Below are positions 1 to 8,741 of a stretch of 64,000 nucleotides of DNA, in pieces. Below the pieces are notes generated by a model. It was not told the DNA's origin and made no database searches. It saw only the letters and a program-made list of their open reading frames with translations. Position 1 is the first letter of the stretch. Each line of letters starts with the position of its first letter. The stretch comes from Pelagerythrobacter marinus (GTDB lineage: Bacteria > Pseudomonadota > Alphaproteobacteria > Sphingomonadales > Sphingomonadaceae): contig NZ_WTYO01000002.1 of assembly GCF_009827515.1 (NCBI RefSeq), positions 186,001 to 250,000 of the forward strand. The letters are read 5' to 3'. Both the position numbers and the translations under genes were made by a program.

Positions 1-2
1 CC

Positions 3-818
3 GCGCTGGGCGAGATGATCGCGGCCGGGTACGTCGTCGTGGCGCCGGACTATCCGGGTCTCGGCAGCCCGATGCCGCATGGCTATCTCGCCGGGCGGGA
101 GACTGCGCGGTCGGTGCTCGATGCCGTGCGTGCCGCGCGGCAGATCCCGGGCGCGGCCGCCGGGCGCGACTTCGCGGTCTGGGGCGAATCGCAGGGTGGC
201 CATGCCGCGCTCTGGACCGCGGCCGAGGCGCGCGCCTATGCCCGCGAACTGCGGCTGGTCGGCACCGCCGCCGCTGCGCCGCCGACCGACCTGCCGCGCA
301 ACCTCGAGGGCATGGGCGACAAGAACGTGCAGGCCATGCTCCTGGCCTATCTCACCTATAGCTGGTCGCAGCGCTACGGCGCGCCGATGGACAAGGTGTT
401 CAACCGCATCGATCGCGGCGTGGCCTCGCGCCTGGCGCGCAACAACTGCATCGAACTGGACGCCAAGCCGCGGCTGGGCACGATCGTCGGCATTCTCGCG
501 ATCCGCAACGCCTTGCGGAACAAGGACATTGCCGAGATCGACGGTTGGTCCGGCCTCGCCCGGCGCAACAGCATCGCGGCGGGGCGCGTGCCCGGGCCGG
601 TGCTGATCGCGCAGAGCGCGCAGGACCCGATCGTTTCCGCCGCCGTCACCCGCGATTTCGCGCAGGCGCTGTGCCGGCGGGGCAGGGCGGTGTGGTACGA
701 ACCGCTGGCCGGCGGCGACCATGCCCGGACCGCGGCGAACAGCGCGCGGGCGACCCTCGACTGGATCGCCCGGCGCTTCGCCGGCGAGAGGCCCGCCAGC
801 AACTGCCGGCGGCTGTGA
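3..818 (+). CDS. Lipase-like alpha/beta hydrolase, 5'-truncated by window edge
   Basis: The frame is already open at base 3. The first Met (base 15) lies inside a conserved core strand (GYVVVAPDYPGLG), so the true start is upstream of the window. The visible 271 residues hold a complete hydrolase triad: nucleophile Ser in the elbow GESQGG (about residue 63 of the fragment), an Asp in SAQDPIV and a His in GGDHAR near the C-terminus. The pattern resembles the secretory-lipase (LIP) family of alpha/beta hydrolases, which cleave acylglycerols or other esters. Substrate and export cannot be judged without the N-terminus. The TGA stop directly abuts the stop codon of the converging lipoprotein gene, with no base between them. 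Confidence 0.8.
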   Translation, partial: ALGEMIAAGYVVVAPDYPGLGSPMPHGYLAGRETARSVLDAVRAARQIPGAAAGRDFAVWGESQGGHAALWTAAEARAYARELRLVGTAAAAPPTDLPRNLEGMGDKNVQAMLLAYLTYSWSQRYGAPMDKVFNRIDRGVASRLARNNCIELDAKPRLGTIVGILAIRNALRNKDIAEIDGWSGLARRNSIAAGRVPGPVLIAQSAQDPIVSAAVTRDFAQALCRRGRAVWYEPLAGGDHARTAANSARATLDWIARRFAGERPASNCRRL

Positions 819-1286
819 TCACTCGGTGACCATGACGTCGGGGATCGTCACCAGCGTCGATCCGCCGCACCCGATGATGATCTCGCGATAGCGCGGATAA
901 GTCGCGGGGCCGCGATAGCGCACCTCGGTCGGCGTGATGACTTGCGCGACCATCCCGTCGGGCGCGCGGGTTTCCAGCGCGAAGCGCTGCCCCGGCGGCA
1001 TCGCGCGGTCCGCGGGCCCGGGCTTGAGCGAGACCTGGTATCCCGGCGTCGGCAGGTCCACTTCGCCGCTGATGTGGAGCGTGGGCTTGCTGCCGGGCCC
1101 GGGCATCCGGTCGATCCAGGCATGCCAGTTGCGGCTGTCGGAAACCGGGCAGTCGGAGGCAGGCGGCGGGGCATCGTCCACCGGCACGCAGCCGGCGAGC
1201 AGGGCGGCGGCCATGGCGGTGCCGGCCGCGGTTCTCACGGCGTTTCTCGCGGTCGTTCCCACGGGGCCGGGACAGGCATTACGCAT
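819..1286 (-). CDS. Small putative lipoprotein of unknown function
   Basis: A 155-residue protein. The start at 1286 is preferred over an in-frame ATG at 1310 because a GGGGAG ribosome-binding site lies about 8 bases upstream of it. The N-terminus has arginines, a hydrophobic stretch (AAGTAMAAALLAGC) and a lipobox ending at Cys33. This predicts signal peptidase II processing and membrane anchoring, probably at the outer membrane. The mature part is proline-rich with two further cysteines (in SDCPVS and IIGCGG) that could form a disulfide in the periplasm. I recognise no domain. It lies 62 bases downstream of era on the same strand, so it may be read from the lepB-rnc-era transcript. Function unknown. 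Confidence 0.65.
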   Translation of the reverse strand: MRNACPGPVGTTARNAVRTAAGTAMAAALLAGCVPVDDAPPPASDCPVSDSRNWHAWIDRMPGPGSKPTLHISGEVDLPTPGYQVSLKPGPADRAMPPGQRFALETRAPDGMVAQVITPTEVRYRGPATYPRYREIIIGCGGSTLVTIPDVMVTE

Positions 1287-1348
1287 CGCAATTCTCCCCT
1301 TGTCGTTCATGCTCAGTGTTCACGCGAACGCGGGCGAGGCTATACCCC

Positions 1349-2269
1349 CTAGCGGACCCAATCCAGCCCCATCTCCTCGTAGACCTCGCGGCTCTCGCTC
1401 CAGTTCTCCTCCACCTTAACGTGGAGGAACAGATGGACCTTCACGCCGAGCAGCCCGGACAGTTCCTTGCGCGCGGCCTCGCCGATCGACTTGATCCGGC
1501 TGCCGCCCTTGCCGAGCACGATCGCGCGCTGGTTGTCGCGCGCGACGACGATCTGCTGGTGGATCTCCAGGCTGCCGTCGGGACGGGTGCGATAGAGCTC
1601 GGGCCGGACCGCGCTGTCGTAGGGCAGTTCCTCGTGCAACTGGCGATAGAGCTGCTCGCGCGTGATCTCCGCTGCCAGCAGGCGTTCGCTCGCGTCGCTC
1701 ACCTGGTCTTCGGGATACATCCATTCGGCCACCGGCATCATCCCCGCCAGCGCGGTCTTCAGGTCCGCCACCCCGTCGCCGGTGAGCGCGGAGACGAAGA
1801 ACACCTTGGCGAAATCGACCTTGCCGGTCAGTTCCTGGGCGAGCGCGAGCAGCGGCTCCTTCTTCGCCACGTCCACCTTGTTCAAGACCAGTATCCGGCG
1901 CTCCGGCCGCTGGGCCAGCGCCTCGAGCAGCGGCTCCAGCTCGTGCCGGCGCTGCTTGACCGGATCGACCATCAGCAGGACCGCGTCGGCCGCCTCGGCC
2001 CCTTCCCAGGCGGCCGAGACCATCGCCCGGTCGAGCCGCCGCCGGGGCGCGAAGATCCCCGGGGTATCGACCAGGATCATCTGCGTCGGCGCGCCGTCGC
2101 CCGCCTCCCCCAGGGCAATGCCCAGCATCCGGGCGCGCGTGGTCTGCGCCTTGGCGCTGGTGATCGCCACTTTCTGCCCCACCAGCTGGTTGACCAGGGT
2201 GGACTTGCCCGCATTGGGCGCGCCGATCACGGCCACGAGGCCGCAACGGGTCTGGCTCTCGCCGTTCAT
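1349..2269 (-). CDS. era: GTPase Era
   Basis: A 306-residue GTPase for maturation of 16S rRNA and the 30S subunit. N-terminal G domain: P-loop GAPNAGKST at about residues 17-25, switch II DTPGIF, and the specificity motif NKVD. The C-terminus has a KH RNA-binding domain (QIVVARDNQRAIVLGKGG followed by the GSRIKSIG loop). Length is normal for the family. The ATG start overlaps the rnc stop codon (ATGA, 2266-2269), so translation is coupled. This is the usual alphaproteobacterial lepB-rnc-era operon. recO, often next in the order, is absent and a small lipoprotein gene follows instead. Confidence 0.96.
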   Translation of the reverse strand: MNGESQTRCGLVAVIGAPNAGKSTLVNQLVGQKVAITSAKAQTTRARMLGIALGEAGDGAPTQMILVDTPGIFAPRRRLDRAMVSAAWEGAEAADAVLLMVDPVKQRRHELEPLLEALAQRPERRILVLNKVDVAKKEPLLALAQELTGKVDFAKVFFVSALTGDGVADLKTALAGMMPVAEWMYPEDQVSDASERLLAAEITREQLYRQLHEELPYDSAVRPELYRTRPDGSLEIHQQIVVARDNQRAIVLGKGGSRIKSIGEAARKELSGLLGVKVHLFLHVKVEENWSESREVYEEMGLDWVR

Positions 2270-2937
2270 CCGAACTTCTCCATGAATGCCCGCGCAGCGG
2301 CGGTTTCGGCGTCCTGCTTGCTGCCGGCGGTCGCTTCCGCCTCGCCCACGTTGTGCACGGAGACGCGAACGGTGAAGCGCGCCGCGTGATCGGGGCCCGA
2401 CCGGTCGAGCAGCGTGTATTCGGGCGCGCGGCGCCGGTTGCCGGCGGCCCATTCCTGCAGCGCGCTCTTCGGGTGCTTGGCCCGGCCCGCCTTGCCTTCG
2501 ACCTGTTCGCGCCAGAGCCTGCGCACGAGGTCGCGGGTCGCGTCGAAGCCGCCGTCGATGTGGTTGGCGCCGAGCAGGGCCTCCATCACGTCGCCCAGCA
2601 CGTTCTCGCTGTCGGCCGCGCCGTCGTCGCGCGCCTGCTTGCCCAGGCGGACGTGGTCGGGCACGCCGATCCGCCGCGCGACGTGGGCGCAGGCGCGCTT
2701 GCTGACGAGCGCGTTCAGCCGCTGCGCCAGCTTGCCTTCCTCGTCCCCCGAAAGCTCGAACAGCCAGCCCGCGATCGCGAGGCCCAGCACCCGGTCGCCG
2801 AGGAACTCGAGCCGCTGGTAATGGCGCGTCTCGCCGGTGCTGCCGTGGGTCAGCGCCTCGTGCCAGCGCCCCTCGTCCGCGACGGTGAAGCCGGAGGCGG
2901 CGAGCCATTCGCGGGTCGCGGGGGGCAGCGCGCTCAC
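2266..2937 (-). CDS. rnc: Ribonuclease III
   Basis: A 223-residue double-strand-specific endoribonuclease that processes rRNA precursors and structured mRNAs. The family signature QRLEFLGDRVLGL is present, with the catalytic acidic residues around EFLGD and later DVMEALLGA. The C-terminal double-stranded RNA-binding domain spans about residues 150-223 (ending KQDAETAAARAFMEKFG). I chose the GTG at 2937 as the start because it overlaps the lepB stop (GTGA). Extension to an upstream ATG at 3021 would add residues that lie in another frame over the lepB 3' end. The gene is coupled to era at its 3' end. Confidence 0.95.
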   Translation of the reverse strand: MSALPPATREWLAASGFTVADEGRWHEALTHGSTGETRHYQRLEFLGDRVLGLAIAGWLFELSGDEEGKLAQRLNALVSKRACAHVARRIGVPDHVRLGKQARDDGAADSENVLGDVMEALLGANHIDGGFDATRDLVRRLWREQVEGKAGRAKHPKSALQEWAAGNRRRAPEYTLLDRSGPDHAARFTVRVSVHNVGEAEATAGSKQDAETAAARAFMEKFG

Positions 2938-3776
2938 AGGCCGTCTCCGATCCGGTCCCACCGCGCGGCGGTGAACCAGGTCCACGGCAGGAGCCATTCG
3001 GCGCTGCCGTCGGTGGACCACATCAGCATCGTCGCGCGCCCGACCAGGTTCTGCTGCGGCACCAGGCCCACGCCCCCGCCGATCGTGGGGGGGAAGCGGC
3101 TGTCTTGCGAGTTGTCGCGGTTGTCGCCGAGCACGAAGACATGGCCTTCGGGCACGATCAGCGGGCCGAAGTCGTCCTGCGGCGTGCGGCCGAAGTCGAG
3201 CACCTCGTAACTGCGACCGGTGGGCAGGGTCTCGCGGAACCGGGCATAGCGGCAGGCCGCGCCGTCCGCGTCGCCCGCCGGGCCGGTTTCCTCGCGCACG
3301 CCGCCCCAGGCGCAGCCGGTGTTGGGCGACACGGGGACGACGAAGTCCTCGATCCGTTCCTTGCGCACCGGTTCGCCGTTCAGCACGAGCTGGCCGCCGC
3401 GCAGCTCGACCGTGTCGCCGGGCAGGGCGATCGCGCGCTTGATGTAGTCGGCCCCGTCAACCGGGTGCTTGAAGATCACCACGTCGCCGCGCTCCGGCGC
3501 GCTGGCCAGCACGCGCCCGGGGATCAGCGGGAGCGAGAAGGGCAGCGAGTGGCTGGAGAAGCCGTAAGGCCACTTGGCCGCGATCAGGTAGTCGCCGTTC
3601 ATCAGCCGCGGCAGCATCGATTCGCTGGGGATCGAGAAGGGCGAGAAGACGAAGCTGCGGAAGATCAGCACCGCGAGGGCGAGCTTGATCAGGAACCAGG
3701 TGAAGCTGGCCGGGGTTTCGCCCTGGTCCTGCCCGGACGCGTCGGATCGGGGTGCGGCGGGGGCGGTCCGGGTCAT
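2934..3776 (-). CDS. lepB: Signal peptidase I
   Basis: A 280-residue inner-membrane serine protease that removes signal peptides from exported proteins. An N-terminal membrane segment (about residues 26-44, FTWFLIKLALAVLIFRSF) is followed by the catalytic Ser53 in IPSESMLP, the general-base Lys113 in YIKRAIALPGD and the conserved GDNRDNSQDSR box. The middle insertion contains two cysteines (NTGCAW and AACRYA). It is first in the lepB-rnc-era operon; its promoter must lie in the 207-base divergent gap shared with pgi. The start ATG is clear and the length is normal. Confidence 0.96.
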   Translation of the reverse strand: MTRTAPAAPRSDASGQDQGETPASFTWFLIKLALAVLIFRSFVFSPFSIPSESMLPRLMNGDYLIAAKWPYGFSSHSLPFSLPLIPGRVLASAPERGDVVIFKHPVDGADYIKRAIALPGDTVELRGGQLVLNGEPVRKERIEDFVVPVSPNTGCAWGGVREETGPAGDADGAACRYARFRETLPTGRSYEVLDFGRTPQDDFGPLIVPEGHVFVLGDNRDNSQDSRFPPTIGGGVGLVPQQNLVGRATMLMWSTDGSAEWLLPWTWFTAARWDRIGDGL

Positions 3777-3849
3777 GCCGACGCGTTACGTTCGTGCAAC
3801 GTGTTGAATCGCGCGCAGCCCGCGCCCCGGGCCGCGTTCGCACGGTTGC

Positions 3850-3893
3850 GTGTGACTTTCCGGGCCGCGCGGGCGGGGCGGGGTGTGACTTTC
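3850..3893. repeat. Pair of 11-bp direct repeats in the lepB-pgi intergenic region
   Basis: The 207-base divergent gap between lepB and pgi (3777-3983) holds two exact copies of GTGTGACTTTC, at 3850-3860 and 3883-3893. They start 33 bases apart, about three helical turns, so they would face the same side of the helix. They may be a protein-binding direct repeat for one of the divergent promoters, or chance; I find no convincing sigma-70 boxes nearby. A purine-rich ribosome-binding site (AGGAAAGGGA) precedes the pgi ATG. Confidence 0.35.
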
Positions 3894-3983
3894 GGCCGGG
3901 GCGCCGCCAGCGGCATCGCGATGCTTGAAAACATGGCCACAAGCCCTAGTCGGGAGAGGACGAAGTAGGAAAGGGATTTTCGC

Positions 3984-5510
3984 ATGAGCGACGCAGTTTC
4001 GGCCGCCTGGGATGCAATCGCGGCAGTGCCGCGGCGGACGCTGGGGGAACTGTTCCATGCGGACGAGGGACGGGCCGCGCGCTTTTCCGGCAGCCTGGAC
4101 CTGCCGGGGGAAGACGCGGGCCAGGTCCGCTTCGACTGGTCCAAGACCCACCTCGACGACGACTTGTGCACCGCGTTCGAGGCGCTGGCCGATGCCGCCG
4201 GCTTCGCCGCCATGCGCCGCGCGATGTTCGACGGCGAAGTCGTCAACCCGACCGAGGGGCGCGCCGCGACCCACGCCGCGATGCGCGGATCGGGCGATGC
4301 CGCCAAGGCGGAAGAGGCCGCGGCCCTGCTGCGCCGGATGGAAATGCTGGTCGATGCGATCCACGACGGCGCGCTGGGCAACGTGCAGCACCTGATCCAC
4401 ATCGGCATCGGCGGCAGCGCGCTGGGCCCGGCGCTGGCGGTCGACGCGCTGACCCGCGACGGCGCGCGGGTGGATGTCCACGTCGTGTCGAACATCGACG
4501 GGCTTGCGCTCGAACGCGCGTTTGCCGCCTGCGACCCGGCGACCACGCTGATCGCGGTGGCGAGCAAGACCTTCACCACGATCGAGACGATGACGAATGC
4601 CGCCAGCGCGCTGGCCTGGCTGGCGGACAACGGCGTGGCGGACCCGTCCGGCCGCGTCGTCGCGCTGACCGCCAGCCCCGGGAAGGCCGTGGAATGGGGC
4701 GTCGACGAAACCCGCGTCCTGCCGTTCCCGGAAACGGTCGGCGGCCGCTATTCGCTGTGGTCCAGCATCGGTTTTCCCGTCGCGCTGGCCATCGGGATGG
4801 AGGAATTCCGCGAGATGCTGGCCGGCGCGCAGGCGGTGGATGCCCATTTCCAGGCGGCCGACGGGCGCGAGAACCTGCCGCTGCGGGCGGCATTTTCCGA
4901 TCTCTACTACGCGCGTATCCGCGAATGCCAGACGCGCGCGGTCTTCGCCTACGACGAGCGGCTGGCGCTTCTGCCCGACTACCTGCAGCAGCTGGAGATG
5001 GAATCGAACGGCAAGCGGGTGACCGCGGGGCAGGAACCGGTCTCCGGCCCGACCGCGCCGATCACCTGGGGCGGGGTGGGGACCGACGCCCAGCACGCGG
5101 TGTTCCAGCTGCTGCACCAGGGCACCCACGTCGTGCCGGTCGATTTCATCGCCAGCATCGCGCCCGGCGACACGCTCGATCCCGCGCATCACCGCATCCT
5201 GCTCACCAACTGTTTCGCCCAGGGTGCCGCGCTGATGGCGGGCGACAAGGGGGAGGACCCGGCGCGCCATTTCCCCGGCGACCGGCCGAGCGCGACGATC
5301 CTGTGCGACGATATCGACCCGGCGACCTTCGGCGCGCTGATCGCGTTCCACGAACACCGCACTTTCGCCAATGCCGTGCTGATGGGCATCAACCCGTTCG
5401 ACCAGTTCGGGGTGGAGCTGGGCAAGCGCATGGCCCGCGATATCGAGGCGGGCGGCGGCACTTTCGACCCCGGCACGCGCGCGTTGCTCGACGCGGCGGG
5501 CCTCGGCTGA
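3984..5510 (+). CDS. pgi: Glucose-6-phosphate isomerase
   Basis: A 508-residue cytosolic enzyme interconverting glucose 6-phosphate and fructose 6-phosphate. The phosphoglucose isomerase signatures are visible: HIGIGGSALGP (about 134-144), VASKTFTTIETMTNA with the substrate-phosphate-binding residues, GGRYSLWSSIG, the catalytic Glu in QLEMESNGK, and a C-terminal GINPFDQFGVELGK carrying the conserved lysine. The start ATG has a strong ribosome-binding site. It is transcribed alone and divergently from lepB; the next gene begins 112 bases downstream. Confidence 0.96.
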   Translation: MSDAVSAAWDAIAAVPRRTLGELFHADEGRAARFSGSLDLPGEDAGQVRFDWSKTHLDDDLCTAFEALADAAGFAAMRRAMFDGEVVNPTEGRAATHAAMRGSGDAAKAEEAAALLRRMEMLVDAIHDGALGNVQHLIHIGIGGSALGPALAVDALTRDGARVDVHVVSNIDGLALERAFAACDPATTLIAVASKTFTTIETMTNAASALAWLADNGVADPSGRVVALTASPGKAVEWGVDETRVLPFPETVGGRYSLWSSIGFPVALAIGMEEFREMLAGAQAVDAHFQAADGRENLPLRAAFSDLYYARIRECQTRAVFAYDERLALLPDYLQQLEMESNGKRVTAGQEPVSGPTAPITWGGVGTDAQHAVFQLLHQGTHVVPVDFIASIAPGDTLDPAHHRILLTNCFAQGAALMAGDKGEDPARHFPGDRPSATILCDDIDPATFGALIAFHEHRTFANAVLMGINPFDQFGVELGKRMARDIEAGGGTFDPGTRALLDAAGLG

Positions 5511-5622
5511 CCGGGGGCGGCGCGGCCGGTCTTCGCGCGCGCTTCGGGGGCTTTCTTGGAAGGCAGGGGCAGGCCCTTGATAAGGCCGTTGTTTTTGCCG
5601 GGGGCTGTGCTAGTTCCTGCTG

Positions 5623-7020
5623 GTGCCAGCCTTGCCAGACGCCTTTCGCGACGCGCATCTCGCGGCGATCGTCAATCACTCCTCCGACGCGATCGTGTCG
5701 AAGGACCTCGACGGTATCGTGATGAGCTGGAACGCCGCGGCGGAGCGGCTGTTCGGCATCCCGGCGGAGGAAATGATCGGCCAGTCGATCCGCCGGATCA
5801 TTCCCGCCGACCGCCAGGACGAGGAAGACTCGATCCTCGCGCGCGTTCGCAACGGCGAGCTCGTGCCCAAGTTCGAGACGATGCGCCTGGGCGCGGACGG
5901 CACCGAGATCCCGGTCGCGATCACCGTTTCGCCCATTCGCGATGGCGACGGGCGGATCGTCGGCGCATCGAAGATCGCGAACGACCTGCGCGAACAGGCG
6001 AACCTGCGGGCCGAGCTGCTGCGCAGCCAGCAGCAGTTCAAGGCGCTGGCCAACAATATCCCGCAGCTGGCCTGGATGGCCGACAGCGAAGGGTGGATCT
6101 TCTGGTATAACGAACGCTGGTACGAATACACCGGCACCACGCTGGAGGAGATGGAAGGCTGGGGCTGGCGCGCGGTGCACCATCCCGACCACGTCGATCG
6201 CGTCGTGCGCAGCGTCCAGCGTGCCTGGGACACCGGCGAACCGTGGAAGGATACCTTCCCCCTGCGCCGCAAGGACGGCGAATATCGCTGGTTCCTCACC
6301 CATGCGCACCCGCTGCGCGACGAGGCGGGGAACGTCGTCCTGTGGTGCGGGACCAACACCGACATTACCGAGGAACGCGAGACGAACGAGCGCATCCGCC
6401 TGTTGATGAACGAGGTCAACCACCGCTCGCGCAATATCCTCGCGACGATCCAGGCGATCATCCAGCGCACGGTGGACGGGCGGGACCCGGAACTGGTCGA
6501 GGCGCTGACCCGCCGGATCGCCGCGCTTTCGGCCAACCAGGACCTGCTGACCGAGGGGGCCTGGGCCGGAGCGACGGTGGAAGACATCGCGAAATCGCAG
6601 GTCCTCCACGTCAGCGACGTTTCCGAAGGGCGGGTGGTGTTCGACGGGCCGGCGGACGTGCGGCTCAAGCCGCCGGCGGCGGAGGCGCTGGGCCTCGCGA
6701 TCCACGAGCTTGCGACCAACGCGGCCAAGTACGGCGCGCTTTCCAGCGCGGAAGGCTGCATCGCCCTGCGCTGGCGGCTGGAGCGCGAGGACGGGGCCGA
6801 CGTGCTCGACCTGGAATGGCGCGAGCGCGACGGCCCGCCGGTGAAGAAGCCGACCCGCACAGGCTTCGGCACGGTCATCATCAAGCGCAACCCGGAAATG
6901 GCGATGCGCGCCGACGTGACGCTCGATTACCTGCCCGACGGGTTGCGCTGGCACGTGCGCGCCCCGTCCGACGTCCTGGCGGAAGCGAGGAAATCGCCCG
7001 CCGGCGAAACCGGCGATTGA
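5623..7020 (+). CDS. PAS-domain HWE-family sensor histidine kinase
   Basis: A 465-residue predicted cytosolic sensor with no membrane segment. Two PAS domains (about residues 10-125 and 135-255) are followed by a kinase core of the HWE/HisKA_2 type. The phosphoacceptor is His267 in EVNHRSRNILA, the N-box is HELATNAAKYGAL, and the WRERDGPP motif near 390 supplies the family-typical Trp-x-Glu. These kinases are abundant in alphaproteobacteria and often act in light, redox or general stress signalling. The start is a GTG, the first in-frame candidate after a poorly defined leader. No response regulator or PhyR-type gene is adjacent, so the partner is unknown. Confidence 0.85.
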   Translation: MPALPDAFRDAHLAAIVNHSSDAIVSKDLDGIVMSWNAAAERLFGIPAEEMIGQSIRRIIPADRQDEEDSILARVRNGELVPKFETMRLGADGTEIPVAITVSPIRDGDGRIVGASKIANDLREQANLRAELLRSQQQFKALANNIPQLAWMADSEGWIFWYNERWYEYTGTTLEEMEGWGWRAVHHPDHVDRVVRSVQRAWDTGEPWKDTFPLRRKDGEYRWFLTHAHPLRDEAGNVVLWCGTNTDITEERETNERIRLLMNEVNHRSRNILATIQAIIQRTVDGRDPELVEALTRRIAALSANQDLLTEGAWAGATVEDIAKSQVLHVSDVSEGRVVFDGPADVRLKPPAAEALGLAIHELATNAAKYGALSSAEGCIALRWRLEREDGADVLDLEWRERDGPPVKKPTRTGFGTVIIKRNPEMAMRADVTLDYLPDGLRWHVRAPSDVLAEARKSPAGETGD

Positions 7021-7215
7021 CTTTCCCCCGTCCAGCCCCCATCTGCCTGACCAGCGAAGCGCGCGTGCCAGCGTGAAGCGGCGATCCCGAGACAGGGGGC
7101 GCCCCGGCCGCGTTTCGGTTTTTCTCACAGACTTCCCTTTTCACGCGGGCGGTTTCAACCCCCGCGCCGCGCGCCGATCCGGCTGCGCGCCGCATCGATT
7201 GCGAGTTTTTTACCC

Positions 7216-8670
7216 ATGACATTCGATCAACTCGGGCTGTCGCAGCCCGTCCTCCAGGCGCTCGACCTGAAGGGTTACAACACGCCCACGCCGATCCAGG
7301 CCCAGGCCATTCCCCCCGTGCTCGAAGGGCGCGACCTGCTGGGCATCGCCCAGACCGGCACCGGCAAGACGGCGGCCTTCATGCTGCCCAGCATCGACCG
7401 GCTGCGCGAGGCGGGGCAGCAGACGCCGTTCAAGTCGTGCCGCATGCTCGTGCTCGCGCCGACGCGCGAGCTCGCCGGGCAGATCGCCCAGTCGGCCAAG
7501 GACTACGGCGCGCTCGCGGGCCTCAAGGTGCAGTCGATCGTCGGCGGCACTTCGGTCAACAAGGACCGCAACAAGCTGCACCGGGGGACCGACATCCTCG
7601 TCGCCACGCCGGGCCGCCTGCTCGACCTGATCGACCAGAAGGCCTTCGGCCTCGGCGCGGTCGAGATCCTCGTCCTCGACGAGGCGGACCAGATGCTCGA
7701 CCTCGGCTTCATCCACGCGCTGCGCAAGATCAGCCAGCTCGTGCCCGAAGACCGGCAGACGCTGTTCTTCAGCGCCACGATGCCGGGCCAGATCAAGGAG
7801 CTGGTGGGCAAGTACTGCCACGAGCCGGTCCACGTTTCGGTCACGCCCGAGAGCACGACCGCGGAACGGATCGACCAGTACCTGTTCATGGTCCAGCAGG
7901 ACGAGAAGCAGGCCCTGCTGGAGATGATCCTGCGCGGGCGCCACGCGGTCCCGGGCAAGATCGAGCGCGTCCTGGTCTTCACCCGGACCAAGCATGGCGC
8001 GGACCGCGTGGTGAAGAAGCTCGCCCAGGCGGGCGTGCCTGCCAACGCGATCCACGGCAACAAGAGCCAGCCGCAGCGCGAACGCGCGCTGGGCGAGTTC
8101 CGCTCGGCGAAAACGCCGGTGCTGGTGGCGACCGACGTCGCCGCGCGCGGGATCGACATTCCCGGCGTCAGCCACGTCGTGAACTACGAGCTGCCGAACG
8201 TGCCGGAACAGTACGTCCACCGGATCGGCCGCACCGCGCGCGCCGGGCGCGACGGCATTGCCATCGCCTTCTGCGCCGAGGACGAGCGCGCCTATCTGAA
8301 GGATATCCGCAAGACCACCGATGCGGAGTTCGAACGGCTCGCCCTGCCGGACAATTTCCGGGCCGTGGTCGAAGGCGTCGGGCCGACCAAGCCGGCCGCG
8401 CGCCAGCCGCGCCAGCGCGTCCAGCCCAAGCCGCGCGGCGGCGAGGGGGCGCCGCGCTCTGCCCAGGCAGGCCAGGCGCAGCCGGGCAAGAAGCACCTGG
8501 GGCGCGCGGGCAAGCCGCGGCGCGACGGGGGCAAGCCGGCCCACGGCGGCTCGGCTTCGGCCGAGCGGGCCCAGGGCCAGGGCAGGGGTCAGGGCCACGG
8601 CGGGGGCCAGGGCCAGGGCGGGGGCAAGCGCCCTTCGCGCAACCGTAACCGGCGGCGCCAGGGGCGCTGA
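7216..8670 (+). CDS. DEAD-box ATP-dependent RNA helicase (RhlE-like)
   Basis: A 484-residue RNA helicase. Visible motifs in order: Q-motif region (YNTPTPIQAQAIP), motif I AQTGTGKT, Ia PTRELA, Ib TPGRL, motif II DEAD (in VLDEADQMLDLGF), motif III SAT, motif V ATDVAARGIDIP and motif VI HRIGRTARAG. The last 95 residues form a basic, low-complexity tail rich in Gly, Gln, Arg and Lys with GQG repeats, typical of RhlE-type helicases that use unstructured tails to bind RNA. Such enzymes act in ribosome assembly and mRNA decay, often in the cold. It is a single gene preceded by a 195-base gap in which I see no clear element. Confidence 0.93.
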   Translation: MTFDQLGLSQPVLQALDLKGYNTPTPIQAQAIPPVLEGRDLLGIAQTGTGKTAAFMLPSIDRLREAGQQTPFKSCRMLVLAPTRELAGQIAQSAKDYGALAGLKVQSIVGGTSVNKDRNKLHRGTDILVATPGRLLDLIDQKAFGLGAVEILVLDEADQMLDLGFIHALRKISQLVPEDRQTLFFSATMPGQIKELVGKYCHEPVHVSVTPESTTAERIDQYLFMVQQDEKQALLEMILRGRHAVPGKIERVLVFTRTKHGADRVVKKLAQAGVPANAIHGNKSQPQRERALGEFRSAKTPVLVATDVAARGIDIPGVSHVVNYELPNVPEQYVHRIGRTARAGRDGIAIAFCAEDERAYLKDIRKTTDAEFERLALPDNFRAVVEGVGPTKPAARQPRQRVQPKPRGGEGAPRSAQAGQAQPGKKHLGRAGKPRRDGGKPAHGGSASAERAQGQGRGQGHGGGQGQGGGKRPSRNRNRRRQGR

Positions 8671-8741
8671 CCGGCGGGCGGCGGTTGCCCTGCCGCCGCC
8701 GCGTCGCCATATCGCGCGCTCCCGGCAACAGGAGCGCAGCG

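Noticed and set aside
1286-1310. Longer lipoprotein start at ATG 1310
   Set aside because: No ribosome-binding site before 1310, while GGGGAG precedes the ATG at 1286 at good spacing.
5560-5600. Terminator after pgi (short GGCC inverted repeat followed by a T-run)
   Set aside because: The stem is only about 4 bp with mismatches, too weak to call.
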